A stretch of DNA of 58,486 nt, taken from assembly GCA_947629545.1 (NCBI GenBank), contig CANREE010000003.1, forward strand, positions 1 through 58,486, in the 5' to 3' direction. Numbering within the stretch: position 1 is the first letter of the stretch; the number at the start of each line of letters is the position of its first letter. This document shows, piece by piece, positions 38,826-48,764 of the stretch. Source of the stretch: an uncultured Lachnospiraceae bacterium. Lineage in GTDB: Bacteria > Bacillota > Clostridia > Lachnospirales > Lachnospiraceae. The notes under the pieces are model-generated. The model had not been told where the DNA came from. It saw nothing but the letters and a program-made list of their open reading frames with translations, and made no database searches. Position numbers and translations under genes: made by a program.

Positions 38826-41102
38826 ATGGCCACGGTAACCGGATTTGTTGAAAAAATCAAATACCGCAACGAAGAGAACGGCTATACGGTCCTGGAACTG
38901 TCCTCCGGCGGTCAGGAATATGTTCTGGTCGGGACTTTCCATTATATAGGAGAGGGCGAAATGATCGAGGCTTCCGGAACGATGACGGAACATCCGGTCT
39001 ACGGAGAGCAGATGGCTGTGGAATCTTATGCGGTGAAACCTCCTGAGGACGCCGCCGCGATGGAACGGTATCTTGGCTCCGGGGCTATTAAGGGCGTGGG
39101 AGCGGCGTTGGCGGCACGGATCGTACGCCGTTTCAAGGCGGATACATTCCGCATTATCGAGGAAGAACCGGAGCGCCTCGCGGAAGTGAAAGGTATCAGC
39201 GAGCGCATGGCGATGGAGATTGCCGCGCAGGCTGAGGAGAAGAAGGACCTGCGTCAGGCGATGATCTTTCTTCAGGAATATGGGATTTCAATGAACCTGG
39301 CTGCGAAAGTCTACCGGGAGTACGGCCCGCGCCTTTACGGGATTATCAGGGAGAATCCTTACCGGCTGGCCGACGATATCCCCGGCGTGGGCTTTAAGAT
39401 GGCGGATGAGATTGCCCGGCGGGTGGGCGTTATGGCTGATTCGGATTACCGGATCAAAGCCGGCATCCTCTATACGCTTCTGAAAGCTTCGGGACAGGGA
39501 CATACCTATCTGCCGCGGGAAGAACTGATGCGTCAGGCCTCGGAACTTCTGCTTGTGCCGATTGGGAACATGGAAAAACATCTGATGGATATGCAGATGG
39601 ATAAGCGGATCATTGTGAAACCGCTGGGGACGGCAGATGATGATACGGATGGGCTGCGCGGCGGCGAATTGCAGCCGGATGATCTGCAGTCACGGCAGGC
39701 CGTCTATGCCTCTGCTTATTATTATATGGAACTGAACACTGCCCGAATGCTTCACGATTTGAATGTCAGGGGCAGTACGCCTCCTGAGAAAATCCGCGGC
39801 CGTCTGGCGGATATTATGAGGCAGACCGGTCTGGAGCTGGATCCGCGGCAGGTCCGCGCGGTGGAGGAAGCGGTGAACTGTGGTCTGCTGATCATAACCG
39901 GCGGCCCCGGAACCGGCAAGACTACCACGATCAACGCGATCATCCGTTATTTCGAACTTGAGCAGATGGATATTCTTCTGGCAGCTCCCACGGGCCGCGC
40001 TGCCAAGCGCATGACGGAGGCGACCGGCTTCGAGGCGAAGACCATTCACCGCCTTCTGGAAATGAACGGAAGTCCGGGTGAGGATGGGTCCGTTTCCATG
40101 AAGTTTGAGAGAAATGAAGAGAATCCGCTGGATGCGGATGTGATCATCATCGATGAGATGTCTATGGTGGATATTCAGCTGATGCAGTCCCTCCTTAAGG
40201 CTGTAAACGTAGGCACAAGGCTGATACTGGTGGGAGATGTGAACCAGCTGCCTTCCGTAGGCCCCGGGAATGTGCTGAAGGATATGATCTATTCCGGATG
40301 TTATAATGTGGTAAAACTGACCCATATTTTCCGACAGGCTGCCGAGAGCGACATCATCGTCAATGCACATCGGATCAATGAAGGGCAGCCGGTGGATCTG
40401 ACGAAACGGAGCCGGGATTTCCTGTTCATCCGGCGGGACAGTCCGGATGCCGTCATCAGCGCGATGATCACGCTGATGACACAGAAGCTTCCCGCGTATG
40501 TCCATGCGGAACCGTTTGATATCCAGATTCTGACGCCGATGCGCAAGGGCGCGCTGGGCGTGGAGAGGCTGAACAACATCCTTCAGGCATATCTGAATCC
40601 GCCCGACGGGAAAAAGGCGGAACATGAGACCGGCGGCGTTGTGTTCCGCGAAGGCGATAAGGTGATGCAGATTCGGAATAATTATCAGCTTGCGTGGGAG
40701 ATCCGTGGTCTTCACGACATACCCGTTGACACCGGCATGGGCGTTTTTAACGGTGACATGGGTGTTATTCGGGAAATTGACCCGTTTGCCGAGACTTTGA
40801 CAGTCGAGTTCGACGAGGGACGTATGGCGGAGTATGAGTTCGGCCAGCTGGAGGAACTGGAACTGGCCTATGCGGTCACGATTCATAAGTCGCAGGGCAG
40901 CGAATACCCGGCTGTGATCATTCCGGTCTACAGCGGTCCGAGAATGCTGATGACCCGCAATCTGATTTATACGGCGGTGACCCGCGCCCGTACCTGCGTC
41001 TGTCTGGTGGGTATACCGCAGGCATTTCAGGAAATGGCGGACAATCGGATGGAGCAGCGGCGGTACAGCGGACTCAGGGAACGAATCCGGGAGATCTGTT
41101 AA
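38826..41102 (+). CDS. recD2: RecD2-type ATP-dependent DNA helicase
   Basis: HhH repeats, Walker A ITGGPGTGKTTTINAIIRYF, DEMSMVDIQLMQSLLKA, YAVTIHKSQGSEYPAVIIP, NLIYTAVTRAR; ATG at 38826. Confidence 0.95.
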   Translation: MATVTGFVEKIKYRNEENGYTVLELSSGGQEYVLVGTFHYIGEGEMIEASGTMTEHPVYGEQMAVESYAVKPPEDAAAMERYLGSGAIKGVGAALAARIVRRFKADTFRIIEEEPERLAEVKGISERMAMEIAAQAEEKKDLRQAMIFLQEYGISMNLAAKVYREYGPRLYGIIRENPYRLADDIPGVGFKMADEIARRVGVMADSDYRIKAGILYTLLKASGQGHTYLPREELMRQASELLLVPIGNMEKHLMDMQMDKRIIVKPLGTADDDTDGLRGGELQPDDLQSRQAVYASAYYYMELNTARMLHDLNVRGSTPPEKIRGRLADIMRQTGLELDPRQVRAVEEAVNCGLLIITGGPGTGKTTTINAIIRYFELEQMDILLAAPTGRAAKRMTEATGFEAKTIHRLLEMNGSPGEDGSVSMKFERNEENPLDADVIIIDEMSMVDIQLMQSLLKAVNVGTRLILVGDVNQLPSVGPGNVLKDMIYSGCYNVVKLTHIFRQAAESDIIVNAHRINEGQPVDLTKRSRDFLFIRRDSPDAVISAMITLMTQKLPAYVHAEPFDIQILTPMRKGALGVERLNNILQAYLNPPDGKKAEHETGGVVFREGDKVMQIRNNYQLAWEIRGLHDIPVDTGMGVFNGDMGVIREIDPFAETLTVEFDEGRMAEYEFGQLEELELAYAVTIHKSQGSEYPAVIIPVYSGPRMLMTRNLIYTAVTRARTCVCLVGIPQAFQEMADNRMEQRRYSGLRERIREIC

Positions 41103-41215
41103 GGGCTGCTGAGAGGGGCAGATGTTCCGAAACGGCGATTCCGGCGGCACCGGTCAGGGGGTTCGGATGTCGTACGGAGGACAGGAAAAGGCAGAAAGGG
41201 GGAGTGGGGATATTA

Positions 41216-41941
41216 ATGAATGGGCAGCACACGTTTAAAGAGGCTTTTACGGCGCTTGTTTTTCCGCGCCGTTGTCCGGTCTGCGGCGGCATCGTACTGC
41301 CCCGCGGCGGGCTTATCTGTCCGGAATGTGTAAAGAAGCTGTCTCTGGTCTGTCAGCCGGTCTGCCTGACCTGCGGGAAACAGATCGAGGGAGGTCAGGC
41401 AGAGTATTGCGGAGACTGTATGCGGCATCCGAAAAGTTTTAAGCATAATTTTGCACTGCTCAACTATAATGACGCGGCCCGTCATTCGATGGCCGCCATT
41501 AAGTATAAGAATAAGCGCGAGTATCTGGACTTCTACGGCAGGGCCGTATGCCGGCGTTTTGGCCGCAGGATTCTGCGCGTGCATCCCGACTTTCTGGTCC
41601 CGGTTCCGGTTCATCCGTCCCGTATGCGCAGCCGCGGTTATAATCAGGCCCAGCTTCTGGCCGAACGTGTCGGAGAGGAACTTGGTATCCCGGTCTGGCC
41701 TGAAGCGCTGAAGCGTACGAAGAAGACGCGGCCCCAGAAGGAGCTGGATCCGGCGGAGCGGCTTCACAATCTGCAGCAGGCATTTGCGGCAGGCTGTCTG
41801 CCGGACGGCGCGCGGACGGTGATGCTGGTGGACGACATTTATACGACCGGCAGCACCATGGAAGCCTGCGCGCGCATTCTCCTTACTATGGGCGTGGAGG
41901 AAGTCTATGGTCTGACGATATGCATCGGGCGGGGCGCGTAG
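41216..41941 (+). CDS. comF: ComF-family amidophosphoribosyltransferase-like protein
   Basis: CPVCGGIVLPRGGLICPECVKKL, zinc fingers, SRGYNQAQLLAERV, VMLVDDIYTTGSTMEACARIL. Confidence 0.92.
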   Translation: MNGQHTFKEAFTALVFPRRCPVCGGIVLPRGGLICPECVKKLSLVCQPVCLTCGKQIEGGQAEYCGDCMRHPKSFKHNFALLNYNDAARHSMAAIKYKNKREYLDFYGRAVCRRFGRRILRVHPDFLVPVPVHPSRMRSRGYNQAQLLAERVGEELGIPVWPEALKRTKKTRPQKELDPAERLHNLQQAFAAGCLPDGARTVMLVDDIYTTGSTMEACARILLTMGVEEVYGLTICIGRGA

Positions 41942-42129
41942 AGACACGCGCCCGGATTTTCCGCAGTTTTCCGCAGATTTCTCAAAAAAACGATTGACGT
42001 ACTTTTTAATCTATGGTATAGTAGGAAAGCGAATGGAAGAAAGAAGGTCTTTTTTTTTGCACTAATTTTATGGCTGATGCAGGGAAGAAGACCGGGATGC
42101 GAGACTACAAGAAATCGGAGGTGGAAGTC

Positions 42130-42279
42130 GTGCGCACAAGGATCACACTGGCATGTACGGAATGCAAGCAGCGTAATTACAACATGACGAAAGACAAGAA
42201 GACTCATCCGGACCGGATGGAGACCAGAAAGTACTGCAAATTCTGTAAGACACATACTTTGCACAAAGAGACGAAATAA
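42130..42279 (+). CDS. rpmG: 50S ribosomal protein L33
   Basis: 49-aa [52 protein letters not shown] start with ggagg RBS. Confidence 0.95.
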   Translation: MRTRITLACTECKQRNYNMTKDKKTHPDRMETRKYCKFCKTHTLHKETK

Positions 42280-42306
42280 TCATTTTGAGTGAAGGACGTG
42301 ACGGTT

Positions 42307-42483
42307 ATGGAGAAGAAGAATTTTTTCAAGGGTGTGAAGACCGAGTTCGGCAAGATTGTCTGGCCGGATCGCGAGACTGTCGGCAAGGAGACCGCCGCAG
42401 TTCTGGCATGTTCCGTTGCCCTGGGTCTGATCATTGCGGTCCTGGATCTGGTGATCAAGTTTGGCCTTAGTTTCATTCTGTAA
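42307..42483 (+). CDS. secE: Preprotein translocase subunit SecE
   Basis: MEKKNFFKGVKTEFGKIVWPDRETVGKETAAVLACSVALGLIIAVLDLVIKFG; between rpmG and nusG. GTG at 42289 is an alternative start. Confidence 0.93.
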   Translation: MEKKNFFKGVKTEFGKIVWPDRETVGKETAAVLACSVALGLIIAVLDLVIKFGLSFIL

Positions 42484-42510
42484 TAAGTAGATAGGGCAAA
42501 GGTGAGTCAT

Positions 42511-43026
42511 ATGGCAGAAGCGAACTGGTATGTTGTGCATACCTATTCAGGCTATGAGAACAAGGTAAAAGTCGATATAGAGAAGACGATCGAGAACCGC
42601 AGCCTTCAGGATCAGATCCTGGAAGTTTCCGTCCCCATGCAGTCGGTTGTGGAGATCAAGAATGGTGTGGAGAAAGCGGTCGATAAGAAGATGTTCCCCG
42701 GCTATGTGCTGATCCACATGATTATGAATGACGACACCTGGTATGTGGTGCGCAATACCCGTGGAGTTACCGGCTTTGTCGGCCCGGGTTCCAAGCCGGT
42801 TCCGCTCTCTGAGGGTGAGATGGAAAGTCTCGGGTTCATGGCCCGGGGTCTTCTGGTGGATTTTGAAGTTGGAGATACCGTTGTGGTTACTTCCGGTATT
42901 TGGAGGGACACTGTCGGCGCGATCCGTTCGATTAATGAGCACAAGAAGACTGCGACGATCAACGTTGAGATGTTCGGCCGTGAAACCCCGGTTGAGCTTG
43001 CGTTTACAGAACTTAAGAAGATGTAA
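42511..43026 (+). CDS. nusG: Transcription termination/antitermination protein NusG
   Basis: MAEANWYVVHTYSGYENKVKVDIEKTIENR..MFPGYVLIHMIMNDDTWYVVRNTRGVTGFVG; KOW domain. Confidence 0.97.
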   Translation: MAEANWYVVHTYSGYENKVKVDIEKTIENRSLQDQILEVSVPMQSVVEIKNGVEKAVDKKMFPGYVLIHMIMNDDTWYVVRNTRGVTGFVGPGSKPVPLSEGEMESLGFMARGLLVDFEVGDTVVVTSGIWRDTVGAIRSINEHKKTATINVEMFGRETPVELAFTELKKM

Positions 43027-43036
43027 TATGTAACAA

Positions 43037-43067
43037 GTGGGAGGGACATCCCCCGACATTACCACAA
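43037..43067 (+). promoter_or_regulatory. L1-binding-like leader motif before rplK
   Basis: GTGGGAGGGACATCCCCCGACATTACCACAA immediately upstream of the L11 RBS. Confidence 0.65.
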
Positions 43068-43087
43068 TATTTAGGAGGTGCCTGATT

Positions 43088-43513
43088 ATGGCAAAGAAAG
43101 TAACTGGTTATATCAAATTACAGATTCCGGCCGGCAAGGCGACGCCCGCTCCGCCCGTTGGTCCCGCTTTGGGCCAGCACGGTGTGAACATCGTACAGTT
43201 CACGAAGGAGTTTAACGCCAGAACCGCCGATCAGGGCGATCTGATCATCCCGGTGGTCATCACGGTCTATGCGGACAGAAGCTTCAGCTTCATTACTAAG
43301 ACTCCGCCGGCGGCCGTGCTTCTGAAGAAAGCCTGCAACATCAAGTCCGGTTCCGGTACGCCGAATAAGACGAAAGTGGCGACCATTTCCAAAGACGAAC
43401 TTCGTAAGATTGCGGAGCTGAAGATGCCGGATCTGAATGCGGCCAGCGTGGAAGCCGCTATGAGCATGATCGCGGGAACCGCGAGAAGTATGGGAATCAC
43501 GGTAGCTGACTGA
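43088..43513 (+). CDS. rplK: 50S ribosomal protein L11
   Basis: [46 protein letters not shown]. Confidence 0.98.
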   Translation: MAKKVTGYIKLQIPAGKATPAPPVGPALGQHGVNIVQFTKEFNARTADQGDLIIPVVITVYADRSFSFITKTPPAAVLLKKACNIKSGSGTPNKTKVATISKDELRKIAELKMPDLNAASVEAAMSMIAGTARSMGITVAD

Positions 43514-43585
43514 GTATCCCTGAACAAGCGTTCTCTGAACATTTTTATACGCGCCGCAGGCGCGGAAGCAACAGTGTAATTACCC

Positions 43586-43615
43586 GTGGGAGGGCAATCC
43601 CCGACACTACCACAA
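43586..43615 (+). promoter_or_regulatory. Second L1-binding-like leader motif before rplA
   Basis: GTGGGAGGGCAATCCCCGACACTACCACAA directly upstream of the aaggagg RBS of L1. Confidence 0.65.
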
Positions 43616-43629
43616 GGAGGTTTATCGAT

Positions 43630-44325
43630 ATGAAAAGAGGAAAACGATACGCGGAGGCCGCGAAGCTGGTAGACCGCATGACGCAGTATGATACCGCAGA
43701 GGCGATCGCGCTGGTGAAGAAGACGGCAGTCGCCAAGTTTGATGAGACTGTTGAGGTGCATTTAAGAACAGGCTGCGATGGACGTCACGCAGACCAGCAG
43801 GTTCGCGGCGCGGTCGTGCTGCCGCATGGAACAGGTAAAACGGTTCGCATTCTGGTATTTGCCAAAGGCGCGAAGATTGACGAGGCGCAGGCTGCAGGTG
43901 CCGATTACGTGGGCGGCGAGGAACTGATCCCGAAGATCCAGAAGGAAGGCTGGCTTGATTTCGACGTTGTTGTGGCGACGCCCGATATGATGGGAGTGGT
44001 TGGCCGTCTGGGCCGTATCCTTGGTCCGAAGGGCTTAATGCCGAACCCGAAAGCCGGAACTGTTACCATGGATGTGACCAAGGCCGTCAACGATATCAAA
44101 GCCGGTAAAGTAGAGTACCGTCTTGACAAGACCAATATCATCCATGTGCCGGTAGGCAAGGCTTCGTTTTCGGAAGAGCAGCTGACAGATAATTTCCAGG
44201 CGCTTATGGATGCTATTATGAAGGCAAGACCTGCCGCGCTCAAGGGCCAGTTTATCCGAAGCGCGACCCTCACTACCACGATGGGCCCCGGCATCAGGCT
44301 GAATGTAGCTAAGTTCGTGAGCTGA
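43630..44325 (+). CDS. rplA: 50S ribosomal protein L1
   Basis: [60 protein letters not shown]. Confidence 0.98.
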   Translation: MKRGKRYAEAAKLVDRMTQYDTAEAIALVKKTAVAKFDETVEVHLRTGCDGRHADQQVRGAVVLPHGTGKTVRILVFAKGAKIDEAQAAGADYVGGEELIPKIQKEGWLDFDVVVATPDMMGVVGRLGRILGPKGLMPNPKAGTVTMDVTKAVNDIKAGKVEYRLDKTNIIHVPVGKASFSEEQLTDNFQALMDAIMKARPAALKGQFIRSATLTTTMGPGIRLNVAKFVS

Positions 44326-44345
44326 CGCGAAGTTTCATTTTTTGG

Positions 44346-44375
44346 TTGACAGCCCGGATATAGATATGATATAAA
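44346..44375 (+). promoter_or_regulatory. Promoter of the rplJL unit
   Basis: TTGACA-18 nt-TATAAA. Confidence 0.55.
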
Positions 44376-44381
44376 TGATAA

Positions 44382-44510
44382 AGTATTGAAAGCCGAAGAC
44401 AGCAGGCGCCGCAAGGCATAAGTTGAATACGCCTGCCGAGGACTGATACTTCACGCAAGTGTATGTTACGGGCCGCCCTGTCTTTGGATGGGGCGGTCTT
44501 TTTGGCCTCT
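44382..44510 (+). ncRNA. Ribosomal protein L10 leader
   Basis: Structured leader upstream of rplJ (gccgaagacagcaggcgcc...gcctgccgaggactgatac), ending in ggccgccctgtctttggatggggcggtcttttt. Confidence 0.8.
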
Positions 44511-44543
44511 CAATACTTAAAATAAAAAGGAGGTAAACCATTC

Positions 44544-45047
44544 ATGGCAAAAGTGGAATTGAAGCAGCCGGTCGTGGATGAGATCGTCGGCGTACTTGAC
44601 GGCGCTCAGACTGCGGTTCTGGTGGACTATCGCGGACTGACCGTGGAGCAGGACACGCAGCTGCGCAAACAGCTCCGTGAAGCCGGCATCACCTATAAGG
44701 TCTATAAGAACACGATGATCCGCTTCGCTGCCAAAGGTACGCCGTTCGAGGCGCTGGGACCGATTCTGGAAGGACCGACCGCCATGGCCGTATCGAAGAC
44801 GGATGCGACCGCTCCCGCGAGGATTCTGGCCGAGTTCGGCAAGAAGACCCCGGCTCTTGAGATCAAGGGCGGCGTTGTTGAGGGAGCGTATTATGATGCG
44901 AAGGCAATGCAGGCCATCGCAGCGGTACCGTCTCGTGAAGTCCTGCTGGGACGCCTGTTCGGCAGCATGAAGTCGCCGATCAGCAATCTGGCCCGCGTTC
45001 TGAACCAGATCGCCGAGAAGGACAGCGCACCCGCCGCCGAGGCGTGA
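44544..45047 (+). CDS. rplJ: 50S ribosomal protein L10
   Basis: MAKVELKQPVVDEIVGVLDGAQTAVLVDYRGLTVEQDTQLRKQLREAGITYKVYKNTMIRFA. Confidence 0.97.
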   Translation: MAKVELKQPVVDEIVGVLDGAQTAVLVDYRGLTVEQDTQLRKQLREAGITYKVYKNTMIRFAAKGTPFEALGPILEGPTAMAVSKTDATAPARILAEFGKKTPALEIKGGVVEGAYYDAKAMQAIAAVPSREVLLGRLFGSMKSPISNLARVLNQIAEKDSAPAAEA

Positions 45048-45192
45048 CTTTCTTAGCGCACAAGCTTTCCCTGAAAGTCTGTGAGGTTAGGATAACCAGC
45101 CGTTCGGCAACCGTATGGGAGACCGGACAACCTTAAACGCGCCGCAGGCGCAGAAAAGAAACTATATATAAATAATAACGGAGGGAATCAAA

Positions 45193-45570
45193 ATGGCAAA
45201 GTTAACAACTGCTGAGTTTATCGAAGCGATCAAAGAGTTATCTGTTCTGGAACTGAATGAACTGGTAAAAGCCTGTGAGGAAGAGTTCGGCGTATCTGCG
45301 GCGGCTGGTGTCGTTGTGGCAGCTGCCGGCGGCCCGGCCGCTGAGGAAGCGGAAGAGAAGACCGAGTTCGATGTTGAGCTGACTGAGGTCGGCCCGAACA
45401 AGGTTAAAGTTATCAAGGTTGTCCGTGAAGCGACCGGCCTGGGATTAAAGGAAGCCAAGGACGTCGTAGACAGTGCTCCGAAGGCTGTAAAGACCGGCGT
45501 TTCCAAGGAAGAGGCCGAGGATCTGAAGACCAAGCTGGAGGCCGAGGGCGCGAAGGTTACACTGAAGTAA
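45193..45570 (+). CDS. rplL: 50S ribosomal protein L7/L12
   Basis: [47 protein letters not shown]...[39 protein letters not shown]. Confidence 0.98.
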   Translation: MAKLTTAEFIEAIKELSVLELNELVKACEEEFGVSAAAGVVVAAAGGPAAEEAEEKTEFDVELTEVGPNKVKVIKVVREATGLGLKEAKDVVDSAPKAVKTGVSKEEAEDLKTKLEAEGAKVTLK

Positions 45571-45584
45571 GTATTTGCCGGCAG

Positions 45585-45615
45585 ACTCCCGGAGCAAAAG
45601 CTCCGGGAGTTTTTT
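45585..45615 (+). terminator. Terminator of rplL
   Basis: ACTCCCGGAGC-aaaa-GCTCCGGGAGTTTTTT. Confidence 0.92.
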
Positions 45616-45662
45616 ATCAATCTGCGCAATTTTCCGAAATTATTCTTTTGAAAACAGGTGCT

Positions 45663-45691
45663 TGACAGAAATGAAAATTTATGATATGGTC
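45663..45691 (+). promoter_or_regulatory. Promoter of csp
   Basis: TTGACA-17 nt-TATGGT. Confidence 0.6.
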
Positions 45692-45717
45692 AAAATGTAT
45701 TTTGAATGATCTATTGA

Positions 45718-45781
45718 TTCACATATTTTTGTAAGTCAGTTGGGCGTTCAACTGTTTTACAAAAATATGTGAATTTTTTTC
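45718..45781 (+). promoter_or_regulatory. Long hairpin plus T-run in the csp leader (candidate attenuator or thermosensor)
   Basis: TTCACATATTTTTGTAA-gtCAGTTGggcgttCAACTGt-TTACAAAAATATGTGAA-TTTTTTTC between promoter and RBS. Confidence 0.65.
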
Positions 45782-45819
45782 AGGAGAAATGCGCACTATT
45801 TGATAGGAGGTGTACCAGT

Positions 45820-46023
45820 ATGAACAAAGGTACCGTAAAGTGGTTCAATGCAACGAAAGGTTATGGTTTCATCACCAACGATGAGACTGGCGAGGAAGTG
45901 TTCGTGCATTTCTCCGGCATTGTAGCCGATGGCTACAAGACCCTGGAAGATGGCCAGAAGGTTACGTTTGATGTTGCCGAGGGCAACCGCGGCATGCAGG
46001 CTGTGAACGTGAAGGCGATCTGA
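45820..46023 (+). CDS. Cold-shock protein (CspA family)
   Basis: [67 protein letters not shown]. Confidence 0.97.
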   Translation: MNKGTVKWFNATKGYGFITNDETGEEVFVHFSGIVADGYKTLEDGQKVTFDVAEGNRGMQAVNVKAI

Positions 46024-46043
46024 TCTGAAGGAAGACAGAACCC

Positions 46044-46082
46044 GGAAGAGACGTACCCGGCAGGGACGTCTCTTCCTTTTTT
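46044..46082 (+). terminator. Terminator of csp
   Basis: GGAAGAGACGT...GACGTCTCTTCCTTTTTT. Confidence 0.88.
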
Positions 46083-46191
46083 GCACAGCATTTTCGGGGA
46101 GCGTGCAAAGACCGGCGCCGCCTGCTGACGTTCTGTTTTCTCGTCTTTTTGCATATATACGTTATGACGGAATCATGCGGAGAGCTGTATT

Positions 46192-46905
46192 ATGCGAAAA
46201 TGGCCGGTAAGCCGCAGACTGGCGGCTTGCATATGGGGCGTTCTGGCGGTGTTTCTGACGGCGGATTTTTGTGGAAATCTTCGCGGAAAGGGCGCTGTTG
46301 GGCCGACGACCGTAATGGGTGCGCCTGCCTGGTTGGGACGAACTTCCCCGGCCGGTACAGTTGCACTGACATTTGACGACGGCCCTCACGCTGTTTATAC
46401 GCCAAAGCTTCTTGACGGGCTGAAAGAACGCGGGGTCCACGCTTCTTTTTTTCTGGTTGGGCAGAACATTGACGGAAATGAAGACATTCTCCTGCGGATG
46501 CAGACGGAAGGGCATTTGATCGGGAACCATAGCCAGAATCATATGCAGTTGACTGCCGGTACGCTTCAGACTGCCCGCGGCCAGATCGACGCGGCGAATC
46601 GGAAAATCCGGCAGATCATCGGATATTCTCCCGCGTACATCCGCCCGCCCTACGGTTCCTGGAGTGAAGAACTGGGGGCTGCGGTTTCCATGACTGTCGT
46701 CCTTTGGAATCTTGATCCGCTGGACTGGAAACTTCAGGATGAGGAAGCCATTGTCCGCTATGTGGAGAAGCATGTGGAAAACGGCAGCATCATCCTTTTG
46801 CATGATGTTTATGAGACTTCCGTTGACGCCGCCCTGAGAATTGTCGACGACCTTAAGCGGGAAGGCTATGAATTTGTGACAGTTGATGAACTTCTGATTG
46901 AATAA
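46192..46905 (+). CDS. Polysaccharide deacetylase family protein
   Basis: GTVALTFDDGPHAVYTPKLLDGLKERGVHASFFLVGQNI, IGNHSQNHMQL, RPPYGSW, LHDVYETSVDAALRIVDDL. Confidence 0.95.
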   Translation: MRKWPVSRRLAACIWGVLAVFLTADFCGNLRGKGAVGPTTVMGAPAWLGRTSPAGTVALTFDDGPHAVYTPKLLDGLKERGVHASFFLVGQNIDGNEDILLRMQTEGHLIGNHSQNHMQLTAGTLQTARGQIDAANRKIRQIIGYSPAYIRPPYGSWSEELGAAVSMTVVLWNLDPLDWKLQDEEAIVRYVEKHVENGSIILLHDVYETSVDAALRIVDDLKREGYEFVTVDELLIE

Positions 46906-47048
46906 ATTGGGAAAAATAACACTTCCTTTCTGTTAAGAAATGCGCTATAATAAACACAATATCACGGATCTTATTCATTTCGTTGCTCGATGATTCGTAT
47001 AAGAACCCCAGAATGACACAGAAACAGATAGAAGAAGGAGATTCCAAT

Positions 47049-48764
47049 ATGCGAGAAAAACTCAAATCATTACCACTGACGGAACTGAAGGCGATCGCTA
47101 AGCATCAGGGCATAAAAGGTGTCAGCGTCATGAGGAAGAACGACCTGATCGATCTTCTGTGCGCGAAGGCTGAGGAACTAAACATGCAGGCCTCCGCCAG
47201 CGTGGGACAGGCTTCCGGCGGTGAGTCCGGTTCAGGGATGGGACAGTCGGAGGTATATGAGACGGCCGTTGCGCAGGAGGGCGAGGCCATTCCCGCGGAG
47301 CCGGTGCAGGAAACGGAACAGAAAGCTGCTTCCGGCCGCGGGTCATCGACAAGAACTGACGGTTCCCGTGAGAATTACCGCAGGAATGACGGACAGGCCA
47401 GATCCCAGCGTCAGGCGGGACGCCCTGCTTATGGTCGTACATCTTATGGCTATGGAACTGCGACCGGCAGAACAGCGGCTAAAACTGACGCGGCGCAGCC
47501 GGTTCCGCCAGTAGAAACTGTTGTCCCGGCGGTACCCAGACCTGAAGGACCAAGAGTCTCTCCGGCCAGCATCACACCGCAGATTCAGGCGCAGTTCCCG
47601 GATCAGACAGTGCAGGATATCATTGAGCTGGACAGTGGTGTTGAGGCGAACGGCATTCTGGAAGTCATGCCGGATGGCTTTGGGTTTATTCGCTGTGAGA
47701 ACTTCCTGCCGGGCGAGAATGATGTTTATGTGGCGCCTTCTCAGATCCGCCGTTTTAATTTGAAAACTGGCGATATTCTGGTAGGAAGCCGGCGCGTTAA
47801 GACCGCATCTGAGAAGTTTGCGGCTCTGCTGTATGTCCGTTCGGTCAACGGCTATCCGCTGTCTGTGCTGGAGACGCGTCCCAGCTTTGAGAAGCTGACA
47901 CCCATTTTTCCGAATGAACGTCTTCACATGGAAACGCCCGGCAGACCAAACTCCACCGCGATGCGTGTGCTGGATCTGCTGGCGCCGATAGGCAAGGGAC
48001 AGCGCGGCATGATCGTTTCCCCGCCCAAGGCCGGCAAGACGACGCTTTTAAAGCAGGTTGCCCAGGCGATCACAACCAATCATCCGGATATGCACCTGAT
48101 CATTCTGCTGATTGACGAGCGCCCGGAGGAAGTCACCGACATTAAAGAATCTGTGGTTGGACGGAATGTGGAAGTCATTTATTCCACGTTCGACGAATTG
48201 CCGGAGCGGCATAAGAGAGTATCCGAGATGGTCGTGGAACGTGCCCGCCGTCTGGTTGAGCACGGCCGTGACGTGATCATTCTTCTGGACAGTATTACGC
48301 GGCTGGCCCGCGCTTACAATATCGTTGTTCCGCCCAGCGGACGTACACTTTCCGGCGGCATGGATCCGGCGGCTCTGCATATGCCCAAGCGCTTTTTCGG
48401 AGCGGCCCGTAATATGCGCGAGGGCGGCAGCCTGACGATTCTGGCGACAGCTCTGGTCAATACCGGCAGCCGCATGGATGACGTTGTCTATGAGGAGTTC
48501 AAGGGCACCGGCAATATGGAGCTGGTCCTTGACCGGAAGTTGTCCGAGAAGCGTATTTTCCCGGCCATTGATATCCTGAAGTCCGGTACCCGCAACGATC
48601 ATCTTCTGCTGACGCGTGAGGAACAGGAGGCGGTGGATATTATCCATCGTGCTACCAACGGATTGAAAGCGGAGGAATCGGTGGAGCGGCTTTTGGATCA
48701 ATTTGCCAAGACCAGAAGCAACCGGGAGCTGATCGATTATATCCGGCGCATGCGCTTTATCTGA
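47049..48764 (+). CDS. rho: Transcription termination factor Rho with low-complexity N-terminal insertion
   Basis: [36 protein letters not shown] (Rho_N), [33 protein letters not shown] (CSD), [31 protein letters not shown]. Confidence 0.97.
   Translation: MREKLKSLPLTELKAIAKHQGIKGVSVMRKNDLIDLLCAKAEELNMQASASVGQASGGESGSGMGQSEVYETAVAQEGEAIPAEPVQETEQKAASGRGSSTRTDGSRENYRRNDGQARSQRQAGRPAYGRTSYGYGTATGRTAAKTDAAQPVPPVETVVPAVPRPEGPRVSPASITPQIQAQFPDQTVQDIIELDSGVEANGILEVMPDGFGFIRCENFLPGENDVYVAPSQIRRFNLKTGDILVGSRRVKTASEKFAALLYVRSVNGYPLSVLETRPSFEKLTPIFPNERLHMETPGRPNSTAMRVLDLLAPIGKGQRGMIVSPPKAGKTTLLKQVAQAITTNHPDMHLIILLIDERPEEVTDIKESVVGRNVEVIYSTFDELPERHKRVSEMVVERARRLVEHGRDVIILLDSITRLARAYNIVVPPSGRTLSGGMDPAALHMPKRFFGAARNMREGGSLTILATALVNTGSRMDDVVYEEFKGTGNMELVLDRKLSEKRIFPAIDILKSGTRNDHLLLTREEQEAVDIIHRATNGLKAEESVERLLDQFAKTRSNRELIDYIRRMRFI

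Noticed and set aside
39690-41150. 486-aa minus-strand ORF
   Set aside because: Antisense to recD2, whose helicase motifs are clear; no family match by eye.
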